From Omphiscola glabra (lineage: Eukaryota > Mollusca > Gastropoda > Lymnaeidae): 64,000 nt of DNA. This document shows, piece after piece, positions 43,301-56,339 of the stretch (its first letter is position 1; each line of letters starts with the position of its first letter). The notes beneath the pieces are model-generated. The model saw only the letters and a list, made by a program, of their open reading frames with translations. It made no database searches and was not told where the DNA came from. The position numbers were made by a program, and so were the translations under genes. The stretch lies in NCBI GenBank assembly GCA_964017045.1, contig OZ024810.1:15302704-15366703 (forward strand). The letters run 5' to 3'.

Positions 43301-46300
43301 TTCAAATATTTATAAAATAATTAATATCTAGACATAAAATAAAGCTTAAATCTTCGCCAATTATTTGTTTTTCAACTTGCAGAAGAATTAGATATAGTTT
43401 ACCATTCCATCTCTATATTCCCCCCAGCCCACCCCCACCCCAAATGCCATTCTTTGAGAGAAGCATGTGGTTTATAATCAAATTATATTTAACTTACCAG
43501 TACTGCTATTTTTCATTTTTTCTTTTGTAATTTCATCTGGAATGTATTTTTTTAAAGTTCAGTAAATATTTTGCTATATAAATTTTGCATTTAATTTACA
43601 GAAACCAAAAAAAAATACAATTAATTTTTAAATAATATAATTTCTAGACCAGGGTTTTTCAAATTTAGAGAACCGGTGGGCAATATTCCCATTACATCAG
43701 GGACATGTGGACAAGTTTTTCATCACACCAGGGACCGGTGGAAATGTTTTGAACTTTCGGGGACCGGTGCCAGATTAATAATTTAAACCTTCGTCTTATT
43801 TGACCATTAATATTTTATTTATGTTATATTTATCTATTTATATTGTGCTGACCAACAACATGAATCTCACGCAAGGTTGCTGGTCCGCGAACAACCATTT
43901 GAGTAACGCTTCTCTAGTCTATAGAGCTATAGAGCAGGTGGTTGTCAAATCACGGCCCGTGGGTTAATGTCCGGACCGTATTTTTTAAATGAGTTATGTT
44001 TTTTGGGGGGTTTTTTGCTTTTTCCTTTTCTATACAAAGGAAATATGTGTAGTGCAGTGGGCATTGAAATAGTTTTTTAATTTGTTTTTAATTTAATTTT
44101 TTTGTTGTTGTTGAAACTATAGACCTGCCCTCGACATTATCTGATGTCCCTTTGTTTAAAAAAAATTGAAGACCCCATTGCGCCAGAGTTTGTAGCGCAG
44201 CTCGTGTCTTAAAAATTTAAAAATAAATTTACATTACATACTTTCAATTAATATTTATTTAATTTTTTTGTAAGTTAATAAATTCATTTCAATAATAGTT
44301 TTTTTTTTGTTTTTTTAAAGACAAAATCAAAAATAAAATTGCTTACGCAGTGAACTTTTCTTTCCCAAGTTGATTTTGGCAACAACTAAAGATTTTTAAA
44401 AAATACAAATTTGGTAATTCATTCAGTGCAATATATTTAAAGTAATTTTTTTTTTCATTAATATCAATAATTAATTTAAAAAATTAATTTCATCAACGTG
44501 AAATAGTTTTACACTTTAGCATCTTAAAAGTAACGGTAACTATGACAATTATTTGCAAACCCTGCTAAGTAACTTCTTTTTGATTTAAAGAAAAATGAGG
44601 TTTCGTAAATTAATGTATGTAGCGAATATAGCATTTATACATTTTTAAATTGTGAATTTTAGACTTATATAAAGCTTTTTAATCATTAAAATAGCAAAAT
44701 ACTGTAGATTGACACTTAATTAATCAGCCAAGATAGATAACTCATTTTTTTTTAAAAAGTGACTTAGCAGGTTTTGCTATTGGTCTCATTCTAACTAATA
44801 GCGTATCAAATTATAGCTTACAGTAACAACAAAACATAGCCCCGAAAGTGATGGCTGTTGTAACAATAGCCGCATATCTCCATCGAGTTGATGATCCTGT
44901 AGATTTGGTAAAGAAATAATTGAATATCATTAAACTGAATATACTTTCTTGAATATAGCCAATTAATATTTATTTATTTTTTCCAAAGCCTCGTACATAA
45001 ACTGTTAAGTGATTTTAATCTCAGAGTTCATGTTGAAAAATTCTTGAGATATCGTTATATTATTAGCATACTCTTACATTGAGTCATTATCTCTACTTGC
45101 CTTTATCACAGTGTCGACAACGCGTTGTCAATGTGATATCTGAAAAGTCTTTTGAACCAAAAATTAAAAATTAGGAATGAACATTTAATAAATCTATTGC
45201 ATGTCATCATGTATAACTAGTTGTTCCTCTCAATTTAAAGTCGAGTAACTCAGTACTAGAGGAGGAAGAAGAAGAGGAAGACAAAGAAACAGATGGGAAC
45301 TTAATATCCATGAATGGACGGGATTAAAACTAGGCGATGCTTTGCATAGGGCAGAAGACCGAGAGAAATGGAGAAGAATAGTGTACATGTCATCTGTGGC
45401 GCCACAACAGTCCAAGGACTACGGGACCTGATGATGATGAACTCAGGAACGTCATGCTTAAAATAAGTCAAGAATTTATGCTTAAAATAAATATATTGGA
45501 ATTTTACTAAAAGCCCTCGTGTTGTTTTACCTAAATTCGAAAAGGTAACGTGTTTAATTGTCGTGGAACCGAAAGCCAGCAGCATAATTTATTTCATAAT
45601 CAAACATTAGAAAAGATTCGTTTGGATAAACCACTTTTGGTATGGCATACTTTGAACAAAATGTTAAATCCAGAGTTATCACAAAAAAAGTCATTGCTAG
45701 CTACGTGTGTATGTCATATTTTGAATACACCTTTAAATTTAGAGTTATCCATCATGTTTATTAAAGGTTGTTACAACTCGTGACACTCGTCTACACAATT
45801 TTTAAATATTTATTTTATGGTAAAGGGAACAAGGAAAAACAGGAAAAATCCGAATGTAATAATTTGAAACAAATAATTAAATGTAGTAAAAAAAGAAAAT
45901 ATAATTTCTTTAACATTTGAATTTGATTTATCTATATGAGTAAAGTTACTTCAATAACATGACTAAGAAAAATATTAGACATTCAAAATCCCATCACTAT
46001 ATCATGAGATCTCCTATACTAAGCTCAGTATGACTATGTTTGTCGGTGTGTCAGTGAGCACAAGAAAACGAATTATGGATCACAATTAAATTTGACATGG
46101 TCATTTTATATAACGTATTATTTTAAATGTAGAGCGCATTGAGAAACTAATCTAATGGCTTCGAGAGACATTCAGGTCAAGTAACTTTAGGTGTACACAT
46201 TTTTAATGTCTTTTAAAAGAATTTTTCGTTTTCGGTGCGTTTTCATTTGTGCAAACATTTTCAAAGATTTCTTCTATATGTTTTCATTAAATATTTGCAA

Positions 46301-49300
46301 TAGGTTTTTGGACAAATGATTAGTTTTTTAATACAATAATATTCTTTAAGTATACGGTAATATGTGTTGTAACATTATACGAGTCTACAGTTCATTGCAT
46401 AAGGCAAGGGTGCTGAATTATTACACATTTAAATGGTAGGTGTATGAAGGGTGCATTATAATTATGACCTTACAGTCATAAGGGTTAGTTTTATTAGTTT
46501 TTATTACCCAGTTTTTATAAATAGACTGGCTAGTAGACCCGGCGTTGCTCGGGATTGTATTCGGAAAAAAAAATTATATCGTATTTTATCAAACATCGCA
46601 ATTAAGTGCCTTATAAAAAAAGGGTCACAATTGTTTTTGTCCTATCAGAATCCATGAACAAAAACATATGTAACCATTCTTTTCTCCGATTCAATCCCGT
46701 CCCACGATGAGATCCCATTCACTATCGGGATCCCGTTTCCAGTTGGATCTCGTTTTTTTTGGTTGCTCCCGTTCCCTGGTGAGATCCCGTTCCCTGGTAG
46801 GATCCTATTCCCTTTGAGATCCATTCCGGTTGTGATACCGTTACTTGGCGTAAACCCGTTTCTTGGTGGAATCACGTTGTCGGTGTGATCCTGTGCCCCG
46901 GTGGGATTATGAAGGGCATGTTGACGAGATTTGGCCCAGATCCATCAACACACGTAGAAGCGTTTACTGTCATACGAGCTTTGGCCCAAGATCCATCAAT
47001 ACACGTAGAAGCGTTTACTGTCTTACGAGCTTTGGCCCAGATCCATCAATACACGTAGAAGCGTTTACTGTCATACAAGCTTTGGCCCAGATCCATCTAT
47101 ACACGTAGAAGCGTTTACTGTCATACAAGCTTTCAGCGTCATCTACGCATAGAGCGGAAGCTATGATATAGGAAAATTAATATGGAAACGTCTTCAAATT
47201 GTTATAGGACCAATGAATAAAACTAACTTGAATTTTTATCTTAATGATTTTTATTGTGCCCGTATCTTTGAGATAACTAAAATGAACTCACATGAAATGG
47301 GGAATCCGATTTTATATTAATTGTTAAACTACAATAACTTTGACATTTTGGAGATACCTCTTTTTAATAAGACTTCTTTTAAAAGTTTGATTTGTCTTCA
47401 AATTATGTTTCTTGACTGTTATCAGATTGAATATTAGTTGAAAAGCGATTGGCCTCAAATTAGCTGCCTACAAGAATGGTTATGGCCTAAGTTTACTTGT
47501 AAGATGATAACTTTTAGAAGGTTTTTTTCCGAATACAAACCCGAGCAAAGCCGGGAATATATGCTAGTTTCGTTATAAGATATAAACCTTGTGCTTCGTA
47601 ATTTTGTTAAGTTTTTGTAACTTACAGCGAAGCAAACTTTGTAGATTATCTTTTTTAAAAAAAAATAATTTCCAGCTCAATGTGTCGGTTTATTTTCTTT
47701 CTAATTGTGTTTAAATAAATATTTGTGTTTTAATTGTAGAGAAATTTAATATTTAGTTTTTAAGCATTATTGATTTCACTCGTCATATTCTATGTTGTAC
47801 AACTACTCCCTTAGTTTCAACACGTCTGTTTGACAGTTAAGAACTTAAATAGCATAAAAATTATATAATCTGTATTAATGCATAATTACTTGTTGATTTG
47901 TCATTAAAAAACGCCTCCAGCGTTAGAAGAAATTTATTAACGTTAAACTTCAAAGAAAAATATTAATTTTGTCATTTATTTTCATACCCATTGGTGTCGT
48001 ATCGAAGAAACCTTTTCAAACAAAAGAATTTAAAATACATTTAAATTGCATTTAAAATACTCTATTTTTTCTTAATTTAACTTAGTATTTACTGAAAATA
48101 TTTATGATTAAAACAAAACATTTTCTATTTTTTTAATTTTTTAATATAATTCAGCTAAACTAGTTGAAAATATTACCATAAAAAGTGCACTTGTAAGATC
48201 GATCTTTGTGTGGTTTCTTGATGTAACATAATTTATATTCAATCTTTTCCTCGTAGATTGGAAACACTTCAGTGAGACACTGGTCAGAAGACGAGTTCTT
48301 AAGTACAACTCCATTTTTTGCGATGATCAGTTGACCGTGGGTGGAGTCAAAACGACAAAACTTCAATGTGTGGTCCACCCCAATGACCAGCGTGGCTGAG
48401 CACTCGGTGAGAGAAAACAGATTGGTCCCTTCGTCCACTGTCATCGTGACTGGATCTTGAACAGGTAATACGTTTTAATGTTACCAGTATTTTTATATAG
48501 TATACATTTTTGAATGACGTTAGTTTGACATCCCATACATATCTAAATGACATTGTTTATCGTGGGTGATATACAATTTTAATATATATGAATCATGTGA
48601 TGAAAACATGTATTAAAAATATAAATAAAATTAATAAACTTTATAAAAATTTAAAAATAGATCTATATTTGCTCCTACAAGAAACAAATTATGATCCGTA
48701 TTGTTTTAATTATTAAAATATGGCTAAATTTATATCAGTCGTTTTTAAACGATGTACCTCCCTTCAGGCTTGGTAAAATGCAATATTTAGTTGGTATTAC
48801 CTAAAAGTTAACTTCAAATATTACAACTAAGCAATTTGCGTAGAGCTTAAATTTAGAGCCTGTGCTAAGACTTTTTTTATACAGAAGGTGAAGAAACACT
48901 AAGGCAATGGTGAGATAACACTTTGTGTTAGTAGTTAAGAAACACTTAGTTGCTTTTCCAACAGCACATTTGGTATATGAAAATACCATGTTAGTTACAT
49001 CACCCCAAAAATTGCAGTAATGCTATGACTTTAATGAAACCATAGAAAAGATTGAAAATGTTTCATTATTGAAGAAGTTAGTTATCATAACTTAGTGTTA
49101 TATCTGATCTGTCCATTTTTATAAGGGATGGACAAATGCCAAAATAGCATTCAAAGTCTCGTTATTGTGAGCAGTGTCATACCAGAACAGGGTGTCACAA
49201 GAACAGGGTTTCCTAAGAACAGTGTCCAGCCAGAACAGAGTGTCACAAGAACATTGTGTCGCCAGACAGAGCAAGTGTCAATCGGAAGAGGATGTCTCAA

Positions 49301-52300
49301 GAACACTATCCCACCAGAACATTGTTGTAACATAAACGGTGTGTCACCAGACAAAGACGTGTCACATCAGAATAGGCTGTGACAAGTACCATGTGTGACA
49401 AGAACAGTGTTTCAAAAGAACAGGGTCGCACCAGAAAAATGGCTTCTCCAGAACAGGGTGTGACCAGACAGACCAGGGTCCCATCAGAAAAGTGTGTGAC
49501 CAGACAGACCAGGATCTCATGAGAACAGTGTGTGACCAGACAGACCAGGGTCCCATCAGAACAGTGTGTGACCAGACAGACCAGGGTCCCATCAGAACAG
49601 TGTGTGACCATACAGAGCGGGGTCCCATCAGAACAGGGTGTGACCAGACAGAGCGGTGTCCCATCAGAACAGGGTGTGACAATAAACAGCCTGCAATCAA
49701 ATCAGGTTTACAACAAAACTAGTCACGGCTCAGTTTTGTTTAATGTTGTTTCTTTTTTTTTTTTAAATGATTTCCATATTGGAATTATTCAGATTAAAAT
49801 ACATCATGATAAAGCGACCATTGATTAATTTAGTAGTATTTATATTATTACTTTCTTGTGACAAATTCAATTCATTTGACTTACCTGCGCAATTGTTAAC
49901 TGTTGGGATGAATAGAAACATTAAAATGTAAAAATTTTAAATAGTGTATTCAAAAATTCGTTGCATGTTTCTTTTGAACCTGGACTTAGTGTTAGATATG
50001 AATTTGTCCTTTTATTTCAACAAAGGTAATGATGTAATTAGTCTTTTTCGTTCAAAACGCATATAACTGAAAGCAGTAATTTTGGTGGCGAAAAGGTTAT
50101 TTTGATGTTAAAATTTTTAAATTCATTTACCAATGAAGTAGTGTAAATAAATAAACAGTTTTGAATTTTAAAAATAAATCAAAAACAATATTATAATATA
50201 AAACCAAGTTAATGGACACCTTAATTTCCAGTAACATCTCTTCTTTTGCTTTCCGATTATGTGTAGGATGATGCAAAACTAAATTCAGGTCAGCTCTAAA
50301 ATGCGCGGCTGCATTTTGAATTTATCAAAACGTTTTTGGGAGGGAACTTCAACCCTAGCCCCACACCATCCCTTCGCACTCTCACTCGATTTCCAGCACG
50401 TTTGATGTTAAGGTGATTCAATACAAAAATAAAACTATATAATCATAACTTTTGTTTTAAACTTATTACTACTGTGTGTAGGGGGTTTATTTTAGAATTT
50501 TCGCTGCTTCTAGAGGCAAAACCTGGTTAGGCTACAGCTAACAAGCATACACCTATAAACAACTTTTGTTTTTCAGAAAAATCTTCCATCAACTTTTTAA
50601 ATAGACATTATTTTAAGCACACACATTAGTGTTCATCGTTAAAAACTTACAGTGAATGACACATTCAATGTTCACATGTCCCTTACAGTGATCAGTATAG
50701 TTAAGTTTCACATCAAGTGTGTTTGTCTCCATATCGATTTCCTTAGTTATACATTCTGAGAATTGCGTGTCGGGACTTTCAAAGATGTGAAAGTACATGG
50801 TGAGATAAGGATTGAGCAATCCTTCAACGCAAAACTCAAACTTGTGGACGCCACACGTTGCGATGTTTTCTGAACACATCGACTTGGACAGCAGATTCAC
50901 ACCGCCGTCGACTCGAAATCGGGGAGAGCCAACTTTGTCTGTTGATAAGAGATTAGATCTCTATATAGAACTGTCTTTTTTCAATTGGTGAAAGTGTCGT
51001 TGTTTTTTTAAATTTGAATCATTTAATAAAAATATTAGACTGATTATGACGGCAAGGATATTGCTTGTTTTAAAAAAAATAATGATACGCTTGAAGACCT
51101 GAGATAAATTACAAAAATAGAAAACTTTTTCAATAAAAATTGTAAAATGAGTCCTTAAATTTACAACAAAAAAAATCAACAAACCATTAAAATATCATTA
51201 ACAAAAACGGAATTTTATAAATCGGTATTTAAAAAAAACTAACTAACAAAATTTTCCCTCACTCTCTACTATACTATCGGAAAATGTGGATGACAAATGG
51301 GCAAGTGTAGTAACGGCCATCGTCCACATGGCTTGGTCCCAAATTGTGTGTGTGTGTGGGGGGGTGGGCTTAGCTCTCAAATTCTTACTCAAACTAAGCT
51401 CTCAAATTCTTACTCCAGACTTTGCTCTCAAATTCTTTCTCAAGTCTAAGCCCCACCCATCTATACCCACCAACATCCTATTCCAATTGGCTGAACTAGT
51501 CCTCATCGTCAATTCATTTGAGTTTGATGTCAAATTCTTCGGCCAAATGATTGGTTTTGCTAAGAGGACCCAGCTATGCATGATTATTCATGGGACATTT
51601 CTAACACATGCTGGCCTCTCTGATAGTACTTCTCAGCTAAATGCTACTTTGAAAAAAAAATATTCTTTCTTTTCTGTTGTTTGTTTGCTTTCCAATTTTT
51701 CAGGTTTGACCTTACTTTGTTTTCCTCATTTTCTATTTTGCTAACCTGATTGCAGTCTCGCCCCTATTACCATATTCTTCAAATAGTTGTTTAAGTGAAT
51801 TATGTTTAGTTTGTTTGACTTTGCTAGCTGGCTTGATTAGTCTATGTAATCGGCGTTGTTGTCAAACAATTTATTGTTCGTCACGAGAAGATAACAATGA
51901 TATTCAGTAGGCTTCCAATTGCTATGCTGTAGAATAAGTTAATAACTTTTTTCTACGCCGACATTGTGTAATTTTTAAAAAAAAGAAAAGTCTTTTGAAG
52001 ACATTTTTTAGCATAATTTTTCCGTGTTCATGCAATGATAATTATATCTCTAATTGTTCTCTATTATGATTTTTTTATTGTGAGACCTACAATTTGGTGA
52101 ATCTCCTCTGGAAATTGACAACAATATATTTCGTTATTTTAATTTTATTTTTTTTAGCACCAACTGATAAACCTTGTAGCTAGGTTGTGTGATATGCTTT
52201 CCCTCAGACATAAAAAAAAGATGATTGTATCATCAGCAAATTTAAACATTTGAACGTTTTCGCTTGGACTCTAAATATCTTTGGTATATATCATTTTCAA

Positions 52301-55300
52301 GACAGGGGAGAGAACGAAACCTTGTGTGCCCCGGTAATTATTTCACTTGTTGATATTTGGTCATTCACCTTGGCATGCTGTGGGCGATTTGTTAAAAAGA
52401 TAAGTATCCCCGATTGAACAGCTAAATTGACACCTAACGAAGAAAGCTTTTTAATCATAAGCCTCGACCCGGGATAGCAACGGATCCAAGAGAAGAAAAC
52501 TCTGAAATTAAACCGGGAGATGGAGTCCCGTAGGCTCTATGACATTGACACATTAACATTCCGACAATTGCGATGTTGAACGTTGTGAGACACCAGAAAC
52601 GCCGCGGGTCATCTACTGCATCCTGGTCCATGTCCAGTCATGTTGCCGCCATTGGAACAACTAATGACCCAATAAACAAGCAAAGACGAAAGAGTGAGAC
52701 TGACGAATGATAGCAACTCTCCATCACCTTAAAAAATACAGCTCAAGTCAAGGCTACTACTCAAGCTTTGGCCATCTTTGCGTGTGAAGAACGAACAATA
52801 GGTGATGATAAAGTATTTCCGTTAATAGTAAGGTTGCATCCTCGGTACTTCTGGCCCACTTATTATAAACAAATGGGTGGGGGTGGAAAATATTTTCTTT
52901 GTGCTTCATTTAAAATTAGTATGACGAAAACTTTCTCAAAGCATTTCTATTAACAATAGAGGTAATTTTATATATAATATATTAAGTTACCAATCTTACG
53001 ATAAAAAGGATGGCTAAGTACGTACCATGTATTGTAGGTAAGATGTACACGGCATCAGAGTACTGGATTTCTGGATTTATCTGTTTAGTGTATGTCGCTA
53101 CAATTTTATTTTTACTCAGCTTTACTTCTGCCGTCAAGTTTACCATAAAATACCATACAGAATAAGTGATAAGTGTGCAGTAACATTCATCGTCAGGTTT
53201 CCTTGAGCAGGGGTGCGTAACGTCGAAGCAGTACTGCAATAGTAAAAAAAAAAAAAAAGAAAGAGAGAACTACTTAATTTTATAGAACAATCACTCATTT
53301 AGGAGCGTTTACTCTTTCGTTTTCTATATTTCAAACTCAACGATCTCTTGTTCTTAATATGTTTCGCTCCATAAATCTTTAACGCAGTTCCCGAAATATG
53401 TTCGCCATTCGTGAATGGTCGAGCTATTTCGTGGCAGTGTTTCTTTCAGTTTGTTTTCCCAATCTCGCTCAGTTTCAAAATGTATTTCCAGCACATCGCA
53501 CGATATAAGCATGAAATAAGAAAGATGTGTAGGGCAGAGTTTTCCAAACATTTCATTTGTGGGGAACGGTGGACACGTTTTGAAATTGCACCAGGGACAA
53601 ATGCCAGATTTATGAATTATATATTTTTTATTCGACCATAAAGATTCATGTTGTGCGGACCGAAAATTATTATGTATTTATATATTTAAAAGCTTAATAC
53701 ACCCTTGACACACTTTATGAACCTTCGTATTTTATTTCGATTTAATATTCTTTTAATACATTTTAATTAGAGTATTACATTTTATATTATTTTCCATTTT
53801 TAAGCTATAAAACACGTATATCGCCTAAAAAATAATTACAATATTAAATATAATAAAATACTTACATTGTATTTCAGAAAAAAAATCAGCGAAATTGCGA
53901 AATAGAAACCAAACCATTTTAACCTCCACATTTAATTTTTTTAATTAATTTAAAAAAAAAAAAAGGAATAATGACCAAACTTTCCAGGTGCCATCTATAG
54001 GCCAGAAGGAATGACCATGTCATATTTAATTTAAAAACAAAAACGTCACCTCCCAAATCACGGATTTGAAACCTCACCTCCTCTACCAAATCAGAAACCA
54101 TTGCAGCTTTAAAGCCGGCAAGCGCTCTCTTCAACTGTTTCAAAATTTGTTTCCAGCTTAGTGTCCGGACACTGCTGGCTCTCAAAATCTGGACAACATC
54201 TGCTCACATTACCCAACTTATTTATCTTCATTACAGCTCTCTGTAACAAAATGAAAATTTGAGCAACCTATGCTCACAATACCCAGTGATTTATTTCCAT
54301 TACAACTCTCATCAGTAGAATCAGAAGCTGAGCACCCCTGGCTCACATTACCTACTGATTTATTTTTATTACAATTCTCTGTAATAAAATAAACATTTTA
54401 GCAAGCCTTGCCCTCATTAACTAGAATGCATCAACGGAATTGTTCTCTCCTTATTCCCACTTCAGAGATTACACTCGCCTCCTCAACATCGAACAATTAG
54501 ATATTCGACTACAGGATTTACATTATATGATGGCTCACCATGAGATACAACAAAAATCATGTCTTCGGGCATTACATTTGGGTTATCTTTGCTTTTTGAG
54601 CCACCCGTTTCCATAACTATCAATTCATTGCAAGCTGAGGCGCTGGGACAATTAAATATGTGTCCTCTTTCTTCTTTCAGGACTACATGGGATAAACTAA
54701 CAACTTCAACATCGTGGTCACCGTGACCTGACCACTTTTGACATGAATCTAAATCTATGCCCGTCGCCATAGTCGGTATGTCGGCACTGTCAAATCTTTC
54801 CATTGTGTCGTCAACTTAGGGATGGATTAACAATTCACTGTCACATTCAATAAAAAAAAATTGAGTCGTCTACCTCCTCAGCGGGACCAATAACAACATT
54901 TTGTTCCTCAGCATCATTAACCGTGAAATGGGGTTGCGAAATCAATCCAAGCCTGGGGGTCAGAGTCATGAGTAGGTCCACCGTTATGCTTCATATCCCC
55001 ATAACCATAGCTAAAGTTACTTTTAGTTACATAGTTGAACAAACCATTAAATTGTTCATAAGGGTGTTCACAGTAAATACTGGCAATGCCATCTATTTCT
55101 CTACCCCCCCCCCCAAACACCTGACTCTCATCATCGTCACTGTCGTTATAGTAATTTGCCTGTCTCTCGCTCTCTAACTGTATTATTTCTTTATATACCT
55201 CCATTTTCAACTTATCTAGTTTGTATGGTATCTGATTATTTATGTCAATTTTTCAACTTTTTTATTTCGTATTATGTCTGTTTAACTGCCTCTATTCTCA

Positions 55301-56274
55301 ACTTTTCTATTTCGTATTGTCTCGCCATACGTCATTCCTCTCCGTTTTTCCCAATTCTTCTTTATAAATTCCACAAGTTTGTCTCCCTTATAACGAAGAA
55401 ATATTCCCATATGCTTAATTTCTTTCTTGGCTCATTCATTTCACCACTGTCATATGCCACCATAGTAATTCAAATTAGGGGTGACAATGCCGTGAAATTA
55501 ATTAACTTTAGTTTAAGGACCAATCGCTGTCTTTATAAACCAAATCTGGCAAAATGCTAAATTCTACAAGGGATAATATATATATATAAATGTTTATATC
55601 AATAAAAAATTGTTTTTGGAATGTCCTACGACAATTTAGAATATTATTGTAAAAAACACACTGGGGCCTAATTAAGTGTCAATAGTTCTCACACGAACTT
55701 CAATAATACTAGATTTTGGTAACTGAGAGGGTATCACGGACTGCTGAAGTTGGGTATCATCCGCGAACATGTCAAACACCTTGATAACTGCACCCAGGGG
55801 CTGAACGAATGTAGTGAAGTTAACCGGCCTAGGACCGAGCCCCGGGGTACTCAGAATTCGATAATAGATTGCTTCAAGGTCAAGCCGTTTGCGATAACTG
55901 ATTGGACCTGACTTGTCAGATATGAGCGGAACCATCTCTGGCCTGTGTCGGTGAAACCGAACGTTTTTTTGCAGGCACACAATTACACGCCGAACGTCTT
56001 ACTACAGGCTAAATTGTCTTACTACAGGCTAAATTTAAGGAAGTTCGAAAAACTAAATAATAATATTTTCAGGACTGAAAAAAATACAAATTTCCATTTA
56101 TCTGAGTGTCTCGTATCGTAATGGCTCTCTAGTATCTCTCTCCCTCTATTTTGTCAATAGGCGTATTTATAGAATTTCTTAGAGACTTTTCCCAGAAAGA
56201 GTTTCAGCATTGTATCCCTACCTCTGTCAATCTCGTACGTTCTAAATAATTCCCTTTTATATATATAAATATAT

Positions 56275-56339
<65 letters not shown>

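Noticed and set aside
49306..49828. Several overlapping ORFs of 76-112 codons
   Set aside because: All are readings of the 36-bp minisatellite in different frames.
51286..51744. 152-codon plus-strand ORF
   Set aside because: It begins over a three-unit 27-bp repeat, has no domain, and lies in the intron of gene B on the other strand.
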